A stretch of DNA of 64,000 nucleotides, taken from Ailurus styani (lineage: Eukaryota > Chordata > Mammalia > Carnivora > Ailuridae). Under the pieces are notes generated by a model, which saw nothing but the letters and a program-made list of their open reading frames with translations, made no database searches and was not told the origin of the DNA. Of the stretch, positions 11,371 to 22,115 are shown piece by piece. Numbering within the stretch: position 1 is the stretch's first letter; every line of letters begins with the position of its first letter. The translations under genes were made by a program, and so were the position numbers. The stretch covers positions 8,290,416-8,354,415 of the forward strand of contig LNAC01000003.1 of assembly GCA_002007465.1 (NCBI GenBank). The letters are read 5' to 3'.

Positions 11371-12430
11371 AGGCTCAACACATGGGTCACACAGGGATAG
11401 GCAACACACTAACAGATAATCTTTAGAGGTTTCAGGTCTGCTGAGGTTTTGGTTGGTCTTTGCCCTCGTAGATTAATTTCTTTCCACCAACTGATAGCGG
11501 GCACCTGGGCTGTGCTGAGGGAGAGTGGAGCTGAGGGGAGGAGGTACTACAGAGGAGGACAAGATACTGGATGATCTGATCTCAAGACCTTGTGTGATGC
11601 TGAAGTATGAGGAAACACACATTACAAGGACCAGAGCAAGAAACAGATAACGCAGGAAAACAAGGACATGTTGGTGTTTTCTGAGGAACGTACCTAAATG
11701 CGACTGTCCCAAGAGACAGTGAGGTAATGGCTAGGATTCATCTGGGAGGGCTTTAGGAAACATCAAGCTCAGAATGGTCTCTGGCTGGCCTCTGGGCATC
11801 CCAAGTTTCTGTTTAGGACTCTCCTGGGGAAGGTGCTCAGTTCCCATCGAGTGACATACTACATTGACGGCCACAAACTTGGCCTCCAAATTCCTCCCAA
11901 ATTTCAGTTTTTCTACAGATTCTTATGGAAAACTTTGCAAGCTGTGTTTGGCTTCGTGTCATTATATACACAAAACCATGTAAATTCTTTTAGGACAAAG
12001 TTAATAATATGATAATTTGATCTCTTAGGCTTTTAAAAAGGACACACACTATCTTTTTTTGTTTTAGAGCCGTTGAACATGGAATGATATAGTAAAAATG
12101 CTTAATGTCAGCGGGTGCTCCCGGAACAGTCCACAGAAAGGTCATGGTGGGTGTCAAAGGTCACAAGAGATGTCACACGACTTCTTAATAAATTCAGGGT
12201 GGAATATTATCCCAAAGAAACACAGGCAATCAGAACAAGAGTGTTTTGCTATGGTGGCAATTATCACTGTTCAAGGAGGGCCCACGTTTGGTGATTATGG
12301 CCAGGATCATCCAAAAATGACACTTTTCAGTTCATTCCAGTTCTTGACAAATTGATTCTTACTGCAGAGGACTGAAATCTCCAAATAAGCATTCGGTGTC
12401 TTACACATTGCATTCTCATCCACAGGCAGC
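11371..12430. other. Unassigned sequence with an AGGTCA pair
   Basis: No gene or transposon recognised. AGGTCA half-sites lie at 12139-12144 and 12158-12163; the second belongs to a DR1-like GTGTCA-A-AGGTCA at 12151-12163. Confidence 0.45.
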
Positions 12431-12445
12431 TTGAACCAGTGTTTT

Positions 12446-12669
12446 TGTTTTTGTTTTTGTTTTTGTTTTTTTTAAAGATTTTATTTATTCATTTTGACAC
12501 AGAGAGAGAGATTACAAGTAGGCAGAGAGGCAGGCAGAGAGAGAGGAGAGAGGAGGAAGCAGGCTTCCCGCTGAGCAGAGAGCCTGATGTGGGCCTTAAT
12601 CCCAGGACCCTGGGATCATGACCTGAGCCGAAGGCAGCGGCTTTAACCCACTGAGCCACCCAGGCACCC
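12446..12669 (-). mobile_element. CAN-SINE, minus strand, with 15-bp TSD
   Basis: The antisense poly-A tail has become a (GTTTTT)n microsatellite (12441-12470), followed by AAAGATTTTATTTATT, the GA-rich middle and the head '..cactgagccacccaggcaccc'. The target-site duplication TTGAACCAGTGTTTT lies at 12431-12445 and 12670-12684 and is perfect over 15 bp. Confidence 0.96.
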
Positions 12670-12684
12670 TTGAACCAGTGTTTT

Positions 12685-13165
12685 ATGTGAAGGGCTGGAG
12701 GCCAGAAATTGTGAAACTGGAAGTAGTCAAGTAGCAAAAGCATGGGTGATGGGGTATGATTTACACTTGAATCTTGCTCTGAACCTGGAGCCACTTAAGT
12801 CACTTCTCTGTAAAAGATGGGTAGCAGCCCTTGCCCTGCAGACTTACCATGAACTTTACATAAGATGGCACGGGCTCTGCACCAGGACATGTTAGACCTG
12901 CAAAAACGATGGGCTTCTCTTACTGCCTGTTGATGATCTTGGACAAATTCATTGTCCATGAGAGTCATATTTCTGAATCTGACAGATGCTTCTACTGAGA
13001 AATTAATAATTAAACGGTTGTAATTTTCTCATCATTATTACACGTCCAAAGAATACTTCACAACTGAAATAACATGGCATTCATAGTCTCATCTCGAGTG
13101 GTCAGACTCATAAATACAGCTTGCTGCTTCCTTATAATGACATCAATACAATCACATTCATGTTC
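12685..13165. other. Unassigned sequence between a SINE and an L1
   Basis: 12685-12850 has weak MIR-like wording ('cttgctctgaacctggagccacttaagtcacttctctgtaaaa'). The rest is AT-rich with no call. Confidence 0.4.
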
Positions 13166-13167
13166 TT

Positions 13168-14316
13168 TTTCTTTTCGTTGAGCTGTCATTGGCATATAAC
13201 ATTATATTGGTTTCAGGCGTACAATATAATAATTTGATAATTGTATATATTGCAAAATGATCACCACAAAAAGTCGAGGTCAAATCTGTTACCATACTTA
13301 GTTATGAATTTTTTTTCTTGCGATACCTCTTAAGAGTTACTTAAATCAAATTTCAATTATGCAGTATGGTATAGTATCAACTATATTCACCATGCTCTAC
13401 ATTCTCCAGGACATACTTGTTTTATAACTGGACTTACTTGTTTTATAACTGGAAGTTGGTATCTTTTCATCTCCTTCTCCCAGTTTGCCTGCCTCCAACC
13501 GCTGCCTCTGGCGCCACCAAACTCTTCTCTGTATCCTTGAGCTTGGTTTGTTTCCACGGAAGTGGAATTGCTGGATCATATGGTAGCTTCACTTTTAATT
13601 TTTTGAGGAAATTCCCTACTGTACCCAATCTAACGGGTATGAAGTCATATCTCATTGCAGTTCTGATTTGCATTGCCCTGACAATTAGGGATATTGAGCA
13701 TCTTTTCATATACTGGTTGGTCATCAATGTGTCTTCCTTGGAAAAATGTCTGTTCAAATCTTTTGCCCATTTTTAAACTGGATTGGTTTTTTTTTGCTTG
13801 TTTGTTTGTTTTTCTATTGAGATGTATGAATTCTTTTTATCTTTTGGACATAACCCCTTATCAGATATATGATTTACAAACATTTTCTCCCATTCAATAA
13901 GTTGCCTTTTCATTTCATTGATGGCTTCCTTTGCTGCACAGAAACTTTTCAGTTTGATATAGTCCCACTTGTTTATTCTTGCTTTTGATGTCGGATCCAA
14001 AAACTCATTCCCAAGATCAATGTCAAGAAACTTACTGATTATGTTTTCTCCTAAGAGTTTTATGGTTTCAGATCTTATATTCAAGTCTTCAATCCATTTT
14101 GAGTTAATTTTTGTTCAGGGTATAAGATAGTAGTCTAATTTCATTCTTTTGCTTGTAGCTCTCCAGTTTTCCTAAAACAATTTATTGAGGAGAATGTTAT
14201 TTCTCTATTGTATTTTCTTAGCTCCTTTGTTGTAAATTAATTAGTCATATATGCGTAGTTTTATTTCTGAGCTCCCTATTCTGTTCCATTGATATATGTG
14301 TCTGTTTCTATGCCAG
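13168..14316 (-). mobile_element. L1 LINE, 3' part of ORF2 plus 3' UTR, internally deleted
   Basis: L1 in antisense. 13168-13470 is the 3' UTR tail ('ggcatataacattatattggtttcagg', 'ttttataactggaagttgg'). 13560-14316 is ORF2 C-terminal coding sequence. On the minus strand, translation gives L1-like blocks such as 'FLKKLKVKLPYDPAIPL' (near 13600) and 'WDYIKLKSFCAAKEAIN' (13930-13980), with stops and frame changes. Compared with the usual order, two blocks are missing: one at about 13556-13560 (between the UTR and the 'gtggaattgctggatcatatgg' segment) and one at about 13622. A 21-bp tandem duplication lies at 13416-13453. Non-functional. Confidence 0.88.
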
Positions 14317-14339
14317 ATTTCATTTCCAGATTCATGTTG

Positions 14340-14848
14340 TTTAATATATTTTATGTTTTTAAGTATTGCTTTATGCATATTTTCAAATATAAATATCAAG
14401 TTAAATATAAAATATTTTTGACCCTTTAATTCCAAATCCAGGGCTATGTTTCTTCTTCTTAATCTTTGCCTCCTATTTATAATAAAAGTCACTACCTTCT
14501 TAAAGGTGTTATGTCAATATGCAACCTCTGTCCATTTAATTCTCAAAGGTGAATCCCCTGAGAAAAATTGGTAAGAGTTGTATAACAAAGCCCTCTAATT
14601 TGGGATTCATGATGAATATACATAAACCAAAAGACATTCCTCATCTCAACTCTTATTATGATTTCCCAGTGAGTATCCTGAGAAGCTCTAACAGTTACAT
14701 TGATTACACATAAAATACAATGTATTAGCTTGAACAATCATATGTAGATCCTTTGTGGATGGAATCATGTAATTCATGTATTGTGTAAAGGGCGATCATC
14801 TCCTTTTAAAAATCATTACCTGCTTATAAACCTGTCAGCAGTATACTA
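14340..14848. other. Unassigned AT-rich sequence
   Basis: No repeat or gene recognised. Lies between the L1 end and a MIR. Confidence 0.45.
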
Positions 14849-14849
14849 A

Positions 14850-15085
14850 AAAGCACCAAAATCCATGGCTTTTGAGTCAGACTTGGGTTCAAATACTGGC
14901 TCAAGAACTTATGGCTTGCGTAAAATTTGGAGAAATTACTTACTGGTTCAGAGCTTTGGCTTCCTCATGTGTTAAGATTGGGTTAGTAAGGCTACTACTT
15001 CATAACGACATCATGGGTTGATGACAGATTGCGTGTAGGGCACATAGTATGTCCCCTGACACATAATAGTTACCCAGCTCATAAC
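14850..15085 (+). repeat. MIR SINE
   Basis: Sense MIR order is followed almost throughout: 'ttgagtcagacttgggttcaaatactggctc' (tRNA-like box B part), 'cttcctcatgtgttaagattgggttagtaaggctactacttc' and '..gggcacatagtatg..'. Ancient and diverged. Confidence 0.75.
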
Positions 15086-15419
15086 TATAGTTGTTACCAA
15101 TTTCTTTGTCTTTAAAATGGGATGACCACATCACTATAATTGGATTACAGTAGGACAAAATGACTGGTGACATATGGCTACTATGAGAACACATGAGAGA
15201 ATACCTCTGTTGAGGAGAGGACTTCCTAGAGAAATTATGTATTACCTGAAATGGGAAGGTTGTGTAGTGTTAGCCAAGTGGGAATGGTAGAGGAAACATG
15301 CCTTAAATGAAATGAGCAAACGTGAATAACATTTTTTATACTTCTATCACACTAGTAATATCATACTTTATATGCTTCTGTAAGGTCTGAAACTACTTAT
15401 TTATCATTCAACCTCCCCA

Positions 15420-15505
15420 GTATCATACTATTCTTCTAAGTCCAGTATTAGCAGAGTACTTCACACATAATAGGGGGTCAATAAATATCTGTGGAACCTT
15501 CTGTG
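15420..15505 (+). repeat. L2 LINE 3' end
   Basis: 'agcagagtacttcacacataatagggggtcaataaatatctgtgg' matches the sense L2/MIR 3' end (gcctggcacatagtaggtgctcaataaatatttg). Confidence 0.65.
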
Positions 15506-15514
15506 TTACGTCCN

Positions 15515-15690
15515 GCCTTCGGCTCAGGTCATGATCCCAGGGTCCTGGGATCGAGGCCCACATCGGGCTCTCTGCTCAGCAGGGAGCCTGCTTCCTCCTC
15601 TCTCCTCTCTCTCTCTGCCTGCCTCTCTGCCTACTTGTAATCTCTCTCTCTGTGTCAAATAAAATAAATAAAATCTTTAAAAAAAAAATT
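15515..15690 (+). mobile_element. CAN-SINE, head missing at an assembly N
   Basis: Mustelid-type CAN-SINE very close to the other young copies, running from 'GCCTTCGGCTCAGGTCATGA' to poly-A. The first 30 or so bases of the element (head GGGCGCCTGGGTGGC...) are absent. The break coincides exactly with a single N at 15514. No target-site duplication of the right-hand flank is visible on the left. The truncation is more likely an assembly join than a biological 5' truncation. Confidence 0.93.
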
Positions 15691-15905
15691 GTACAATGTC
15701 AGTAAATAGGAGTGCAGAGAGACCAGAATAGAGGTCTTCTGACATATTAAGGGACAATTTCTGCTAGTCATTACAAAGTACCTTTCTTTTTCTTTTTTGA
15801 AGTTAATTTCTTTATTTCATCATCATCATCATCATTATCCTTATTACTATTATTTTACAAAATACCTTTCCTTTGAGGGCACCTTTAGTCAGACCAAAAT
15901 TAAAT
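15691..15905. other. Short unassigned stretch with a (CAT)n run
   Basis: Contains an imperfect CAT/TTA trinucleotide tract at about 15818-15855. Otherwise no call. Confidence 0.5.
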
Positions 15906-15909
15906 GATT

Positions 15910-17048
15910 GCTGATAAAAAAAAAAAACCCTACAGGAATAAGCAATAAAAGAAAAAGCAGATAAATTGGACTACATCAAAATTAAAATGGTTTGAGCTGT
16001 AAATACCATCAATAAACTGAAAATCCAGCCTGTAGAATGGGATAAAGTATTTGCAAATCATGTATCTGTCAAGGGACAGGTTTTTGGAATGTATAAAGAA
16101 CTCCTACATCTAAATTAGAAAAAGACAAACCAATTTAAAAATAGGTTTTCAAAATTCTCTCTAAAAAGGATTTCAATAGACATTTCTCCAAAGAAGCTAT
16201 ACAAGTGGTTAATAAGCACATGAAAAATGCTTAACATTATAATCCATTAAGGAAACCCAAATGAAAATGACAACGAGACACCTCTCCATACCCACAGGAA
16301 TGGCCATAGAAAAAACAAAAAGAAAAAAAAAGAAGAAAAAAGAAAAGAAAAAAAAGAAAAGTAATGAATGTTGGGAAAGATATGAAAAAATTGGAACCCT
16401 CACATGTTAAGTGGAAATATAAAATGATGCAGCCATTTTGGAAAATAGTTTGGAAGTTCCTCAAAAGTTAAATATAGAGATAATATGGTTCATTTTACCA
16501 TGTCCCAACAATTTCACTTTTAGAGATATACTCAAGAGAAATGGAAACATTAAATTCACACAAAAACATGTACATGAATGCTCGTAGCAGCATTATTCAT
16601 AATGGTTAAAAAGTGCAAATAGCGTGAAATCTCCATCTTCTGATAAAAATACGGAATGTTCACACAACAGGATATTATTCAGTGATTAAAAGGAATGAAG
16701 TTCTATTACATGCTATGACAGGAATAAACCTTGAAGACATTATACTAAATGAAAGTATATGATCACCAAAGGCCATATAGTATATGATTCCATTTAGGTG
16801 GAAGCCCAGAGCATATAAATCTATGGTGCCCGGATGTAGACTGGAGTGCTTCTGGGTGGCAGGGTGGGGTTGGGAAATGGACAGGGGCTACTGGGGATGA
16901 AGGATTTGTGAGGAGGGGTGATGACAAGGTTTTAAACTTGGATTGTGGTGGTGGTAAAACAACTCTCTGAATACATTAAGACCATTTAATTCGGTAAATT
17001 TTATAGTATGTGAATTTTATAGTATATATCTCTATAAAGATGTTTTCA
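15910..17048 (+). mobile_element. Old L1 LINE, ORF2 3' end plus 3' UTR
   Basis: Sense-strand L1 order: 'ataaattggactacatcaaaattaaaa', 'gacatttctccaaagaagctatacaa', 'tgaatgttgggaaagat', 'agcagcattattcataatgg', 'ggatattattcagtgattaaaagg', then the 3' UTR with 'gggtggcagggtggggttggg', 'aaaacaactctctgaata' and 'gtgaattttatagtatat..tctctataaaga'. Many stops and indels. A purine-rich run at 16311-16362 interrupts it. It faces the minus-strand L1 at 13168, so the two are inverted copies of overlapping ORF2 regions. Confidence 0.85.
16311..16362. repeat. A/G-rich purine tract
   Basis: About 50 bases of A with scattered G and one C, inside the plus-strand L1. It produces a long K/F-rich open frame on the opposite strand that is not a gene. 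Confidence 0.85.
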
Positions 17049-19955
17049 AAAAACCAAAACCATACAAGGGCTCATGCAGCCTTGTCAGGAGATGGGGGAA
17101 ATTCCAAAATTCACTGCACTTCTGAGGTATTTTTTGATATTTTTCATATATTTTAAGAAATTTGTGTAGGCATGTATTCAAAACATCCTGACATACAAAT
17201 CAAACCTTTTTTTGATTTAAGTGAAATGAGATTGAGTACACTCCAAATGAAGTTTGTCAAAGTGATATGATACCATTGCAGAGTTACTTGATTTTCTCCA
17301 CTTATCATGTTAAATTTTATAGCCTCTTCTTAATTGCTCTTTAGCCGAGTAAAATTGTGGTACTATTATATAGGGCAATATTGAAGTATTAAGGCATAAA
17401 ATCCAGTAGTTACAGTAATTGATAGATATCCCATTCTTCTACTGTTCTTTTAGTTGATAGTGATAGATATACCTCCATTAACACAATAAGATCATTTTAT
17501 AATGATTTTAATGCACCAGCTGGACACAGAAAATAACTTGGATTTCATGTCTAGTATCCTTTTAGTCCTGGTCTGGAAACTCATTTTTTCCCACCTCCTG
17601 GATGAAATCTTGAGTATTCACATAATAAAAACTCATCTAGTCACTTTTAGTTACAAATACAATCTCATCTTATCCACTAAAATATCTAGTTCAGGAAAAT
17701 AATCAAAATTCTCAATTCATGGCTAGTTAGTCCTCCTTCCCGCTCACCGGATCAACAATGCATTGTGCCTGGAAGCCTACAGCACGAAGAGGGAGGGCAG
17801 ACACCGTCCCTTCCAGCCTCCCTACTCACTAGTGATGGTTTCTGATTGCTGCCCCACCCCAGCTTCAGGCTAAGGAACGTGCCTCAGAAATCTGGAAGGG
17901 GGGATTTGGAATCACTCAGCTGAGGGGGCCTGAGGGGATTGAAATTCCCCTCAGAGTCTGCTCACCCATCCTAGTGCTCTGGCGTGGCGCTGTGTTCATT
18001 GGGGCAAGAGGCACCCTTGGAATTGGCAGACGGTTACCGTTTGTTCACAAGTCTTTGGCCCGTGGGGTGGGGTGGCATCTACTTTAAAAGAGTACCATCT
18101 ACTATTCTTTCTAAACTAGGAACTTTTCAACATCATAGAGACATAACCAAACTAACATGAGTTAGCTCCTTGGTGAGTTCCAGGTAGAGACTACAGCAGG
18201 AGAGTTGTAACACAAAGGAGACTTTCTTGGCAGCAAATAAGGAGGTCACAGGGAATAACTTCCAAAGCTGTGACTACACAAGTTGCAGTGAGTGGGTTTC
18301 TTTTATTTAGGGTTAGGATGAATATTCAGAAAGGGGAGTTTTAGCATTGCATGAAGAGGCAGACCTACAAGTTTGTGCAGGCGTACTTAGGAAATATGCC
18401 TAAATGCGTATCCTGCTTTATGTTAATGAATGTTGTGCTCCTCCTTGGGTGAAGATTTTAATATTATAATGAGGCAGAGGTAACTGGTGGACACTCCATT
18501 GTCCACCTGCACAGATGGCAGTTGGTGGCTGAGCTCAACCTGGTCTAGACCACTCCAGAGCTCTTCCTGTTGTTTGCCTCTGAAAGATTAAGTTAATATT
18601 CCTGTGCAAAAGGGGACGGTCAGTAGGGGTCTTGGTGGTGACAGTTTTAACTTCATTAATCCTATGGGGCATGATTCCAAATCTGGAACTCCTCTATACC
18701 ATCACTCAAGTACTTCCCAAATCTTGGGGGATGTGTTTTCATTTCATATGAAGGCATTATTCTATGGGCTACTGGAAGCCTTGTACACAACTGCATCTTG
18801 CTTCAGCGCCTGTCTCAGCCTGAGCCTTCTGGCTACAGAAAACCCTCCCTCCACGATCCTCACTGCTTGTCTAAATCGTGTTTGTACTTTCAGTTCCACC
18901 TCCTTTGTGAGATCTCCTGATTGCCTTGGTGTCTCGTCCCTCCGGGCTTTGAAAATCCAAAGCACTTAATATCAGTTTATCGAGTACCTTTCAGACATTC
19001 GTTTCTTCCCATCCTACCTCTTCCTTCTTCTGTCTTCTTCCCTTCCTCCCTAATTTTTTCCTGCCTCGATTTCCCCCTTGTCCTTTGTTTCTCTCTCTTT
19101 TTAATCTACTTTTACTTCTGTCTAAATATACATACTTAGTTTAAAAAGAAAATTGTTATAACTCTCTTAACTACGAAGAATAGTTTCATACTTCCAACCT
19201 TCAAGTTCTACACTTGAAGAGTGATGACTTCCTATTGCTTTGCTTCTCTCTTTGGCCATTTACCTCCATGTTCCTAAGCTTTTTGCTTATATCACCTACG
19301 TGCTACTTCTAGACTTTCTTTTTCAAATTTATAAGTTATTTCTTTCATTCCTTCTAAAAAAAGAGTAGGATTTAGTACTTTTATGTCAATGCCAATGTAT
19401 ATACTTCTTTTTCCCCCATCTTTCCATCGTAGTTCCATGATACTTTTTAAAATCAATATTTAGTGTTTGTTTTATTGTTTAAAATAAATATTTGTTCACA
19501 TTGAGTCTTGTAAACAACATGGTTACATTTCCTTTCCTGTATAATGTTTAGTTTTTCCTGGATTTAATCATTGCTTCATTTATTTGGTTCTATCTATCAT
19601 TAATGGATCCATAGTCTGTCTGATTGAACTCTAAACCCCTATAAATGCAGTCAGGCATACTGGTTTTATGGCTTTCTTGATGAAACCCCTCCTGAAACCC
19701 TCTGTTTTCCTATTCTGAACTGAATTGATTGCTCTATTAGCTTTGCACACTTATTTTCCTGGGACTTTCCTTCATCTTCATCTTGGGAATTCCCTTATCT
19801 TCTCTCTACATTGAACCTTAGCTGCTGATTCATTTGTCTTTCTTGATTTTTGTCCTTGATTTGGAACACATATGCCAGTATCCTCCCCAAAAGCGTGAGT
19901 GTGTCTGCTGTTGGGTATATGTGTATGTGGTGGTGGGGGGGGGACATGGATAATT
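17049..19955. other. Unassigned 2.9-kb stretch
   Basis: No confident repeat or exon. 17730-18090 and 18480-18960 are less AT-rich than their surroundings. An inverted repeat with 9-bp arms (CTGAGGGGA / TCCCCTCAG, loop 7) lies at 17930-17954. 19005-19105 is strongly pyrimidine-rich. A 121-codon open frame at 18604-18969 has no recognisable domain. Confidence 0.45.
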
Positions 19956-19959
19956 ATTT

Positions 19960-20545
19960 AGAGATTTTGTTGCATGCCTGAAAACGTCTATTCTATCCTC
20001 ATACTTGATCGATAATTTGGTTTGGTATAGAATTCCATGTTGTAAATAATTTTCTCTTAAAACTGTTAAGGTTTGGTTCCACTGAATTCTAGGTTCTGGG
20101 GTGGCTATGGGAAAGCTCAAAACTATTTTGATGCTGATCCTTTTCTGTAACATTTTAAAATACTCTCTTATCTCAGGCTTTCCTGATGAAGGTCCTTTTC
20201 ATTCATTGCAATATGTGTAAGTGGATTCTTTAGAATTTGTGTTCCAAATATTTATCAATTTCTCACTTTATGCAGGAACTATTTTAGAATTCATGTCTGG
20301 AGTTCTGTGAGGTTTTCCCTTTATAACAGTAAGGAAATCTTACTATGTCTTACCTTCCATTTTCTATTTTTTTCAATTTCTGGAGCTCCTATTATTTGTC
20401 TGTTGGAAGTTTGACTTAATTTTCTAATTGCCTTACCTTTTCTCTCCTGTTTCCAATTTCTTTTTCTGTTTATTCTCCTAATCAGGAGAGTTCCTAAATT
20501 ATTTTCGTTCTTGTTTTCAAAATGCAATTTCTTTTCTTAACTATC
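19960..20545 (-). mobile_element. Ancient LINE fragment (L1-like)
   Basis: 'gataatttggtttggtatagaattcc..gttgtaaataattttctc', 'tctggagctcctattatttgtctgttgg' and 'aattttctaattgccttaccttttctctcctgtttcc' follow an antisense order I know from old mammalian L1 sequences. Diverged; the subfamily is unknown and the orientation is by analogy. Confidence 0.55.
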
Positions 20546-21812
20546 TGATATTAATTAAAAATTTTAGGGATTTTCCCCCATTTCTCTTGTCTCCTCTAAG
20601 TTCTTTCTTTTTTTTCCTGTTTTGGATTCCATATTTAATAATAGCAGCTTCTCTAATCACTGGCTATCACTTCATTTCAGAGGGAGGTTCTAAAGCATTG
20701 AGAACAAACCATGGGGACCAGGCGCATGGATTAAAAATGTTTTCTCTCAGACTAGTGAATTCTTCTAAAGCTTGTTCTCTGTTCTCCTGCCAAGTAGAAT
20801 ATAGTTCTGGCAGCCTGCAATCCAGACCTCCAGGGGAAGGGTGGGCCAGGTATCTCACCATCTAGGATGCAAATGGTCTCCTAATGCCTTCTTTCAGTGC
20901 TGGCCTCTCTTCCACGCTCACTGTGTCTGGTGTCCACCAATCCCCAGCTTCATTTTGATGGGACTTTTCATGACAACCTTCTCAGTTTCTTCCAGAATGA
21001 GGTAGGGGCGGCTGACCAGTCATGTGAATGAGAAAAGGCGTCTGGGGATTCTATCCCCTACAGTGTTTCAGTTAATGCATCTGGGGTCAGCTGCCTTCCC
21101 ATCTCCTCCTCCTTCTGTGCTGCCTGGTGCTCGAGTCCCTGAATCTTTCCAGGGGTGTGTGGTCGCCGTTGGCTGCTTTCCATCAGGCGTTCCCAGAAAT
21201 TCTCAGAATTCTCAAATCTAAATTCCCAGAAAGCTCAAATCTATGTGAGTTACCACTTACCCATGACTCATCTGCTTTTTTGTCTGCTCCTCCTCTCTTT
21301 GTTCTTGTCATGTGGGAGCTTTGGGGAGATAAGACATGTGTTCAATCTGACACATTTAATTTAAAGTCTGCTGTATTGCTTCTAACCACTGGCCCTTTGG
21401 TCTCTTCCCGGTATCTATTTACCCCATGGCAGTGGCCGTGGCCTGCTACTGGTCTGTGTAGTGGATAGGAAAGTCATGGCAGACTTGTCAAAATGGCAGG
21501 GAATGAGGGAGAACCTGAGACGGGTGGCCTGAGCTCAGGGACATCATTCCATGCTCAGAGAGGCTGTGGGTGTGGATCACATTTGGAGGATACTGGACTG
21601 GGCGAGGGATGGGAGGTAGATGGTCAACAACAGTCACCCCAGGTTGGGGATTGCTCCAGGCTTCCTAGAAAAGAACAGGCTAGAGGTTGTCTGGACCTGG
21701 TCAGGGAAACTTCTCAAAAACTCTAAGCAAATCCAGAGGTGGTCCAGAGCCCTGGGTTCACTACCAGTGGACATGCTGTCATGACACGTAAAACAACAAA
21801 AAGCAAGAATGA
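20546..21812. other. Unassigned, GC-richer stretch
   Basis: 20660-21780 has higher GC than most of the window and several 60-113 codon frames on both strands (for example 21127-21468 plus). None carries a motif I recognise, and overlapping frames suggest chance. No repeat was identified. Confidence 0.4.
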
Positions 21813-21814
21813 TC

Positions 21815-22030
21815 TCTAGAGTCTGCTGTGTTCACGTCAGAGCTCCACGGTCTGCTAGTTGCAGACACCCTGGAAAACTTGCTTAACTGTCTGAGCCTCA
21901 GTTTTTACAACTGTGAGACGGGATCATTAGCCATACCTTCCTCCCAGGGTTGTTGTGAAGATTTAATCTGTTAATATACATAAAGGGTTTAAAATAGTTT
22001 CAGGTACTTAGCAATGATCCAATAAAGAAA
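21815..22030 (+). repeat. MIR SINE
   Basis: Sense MIR core: 'cttgcttaactgtctgagcctcagtttttacaactgtgagacgggatcat..' then 'cccagggttgttgtgaagatttaatctgttaatatacataaag'. One of the best-preserved MIRs here. Confidence 0.8.
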
Positions 22031-22064
22031 CGAGGGGGTGAGGCTAATACAGTCATGTTTCATG

Positions 22065-22115
22065 TCTGACACATTAACAGGTGCTCAACAAGTCTTTTTT
22101 GACTAAATAAGTGAA
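22065..22115 (+). repeat. L2 LINE 3' end
   Basis: 'cattaacaggtgctcaacaagtcttttttgactaaa' resembles the L2 3' end (taggtgctcaataaatgtttgttgaatga). Short. Confidence 0.45.

Noticed and set aside
13416..13453. 21-bp tandem duplication as a regulatory element
   Set aside because: It duplicates an L1 3' UTR phrase ('cttgttttataactgga') and is best seen as local slippage in a dead L1.
13773..14084. 103-codon minus-strand frame as an independent gene
   Set aside because: It is L1 ORF2 sequence (block WDYIKLKSFCAAKEAIN), a transposon remnant.
16311..16362. Long K/F-rich frame over the purine tract
   Set aside because: Low-complexity A/G run inside an L1; no protein is implied.
18604..18969. 121-codon plus-strand open frame as a gene
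   Set aside because: Overlaps an opposite-strand frame, no domain, no splice context, low-complexity S/L-rich composition.
19005..19105. Pyrimidine-rich tract as a splice acceptor
   Set aside because: No AG with a following coding block and no branch or exon context; pyrimidine richness extends for 100 bases.
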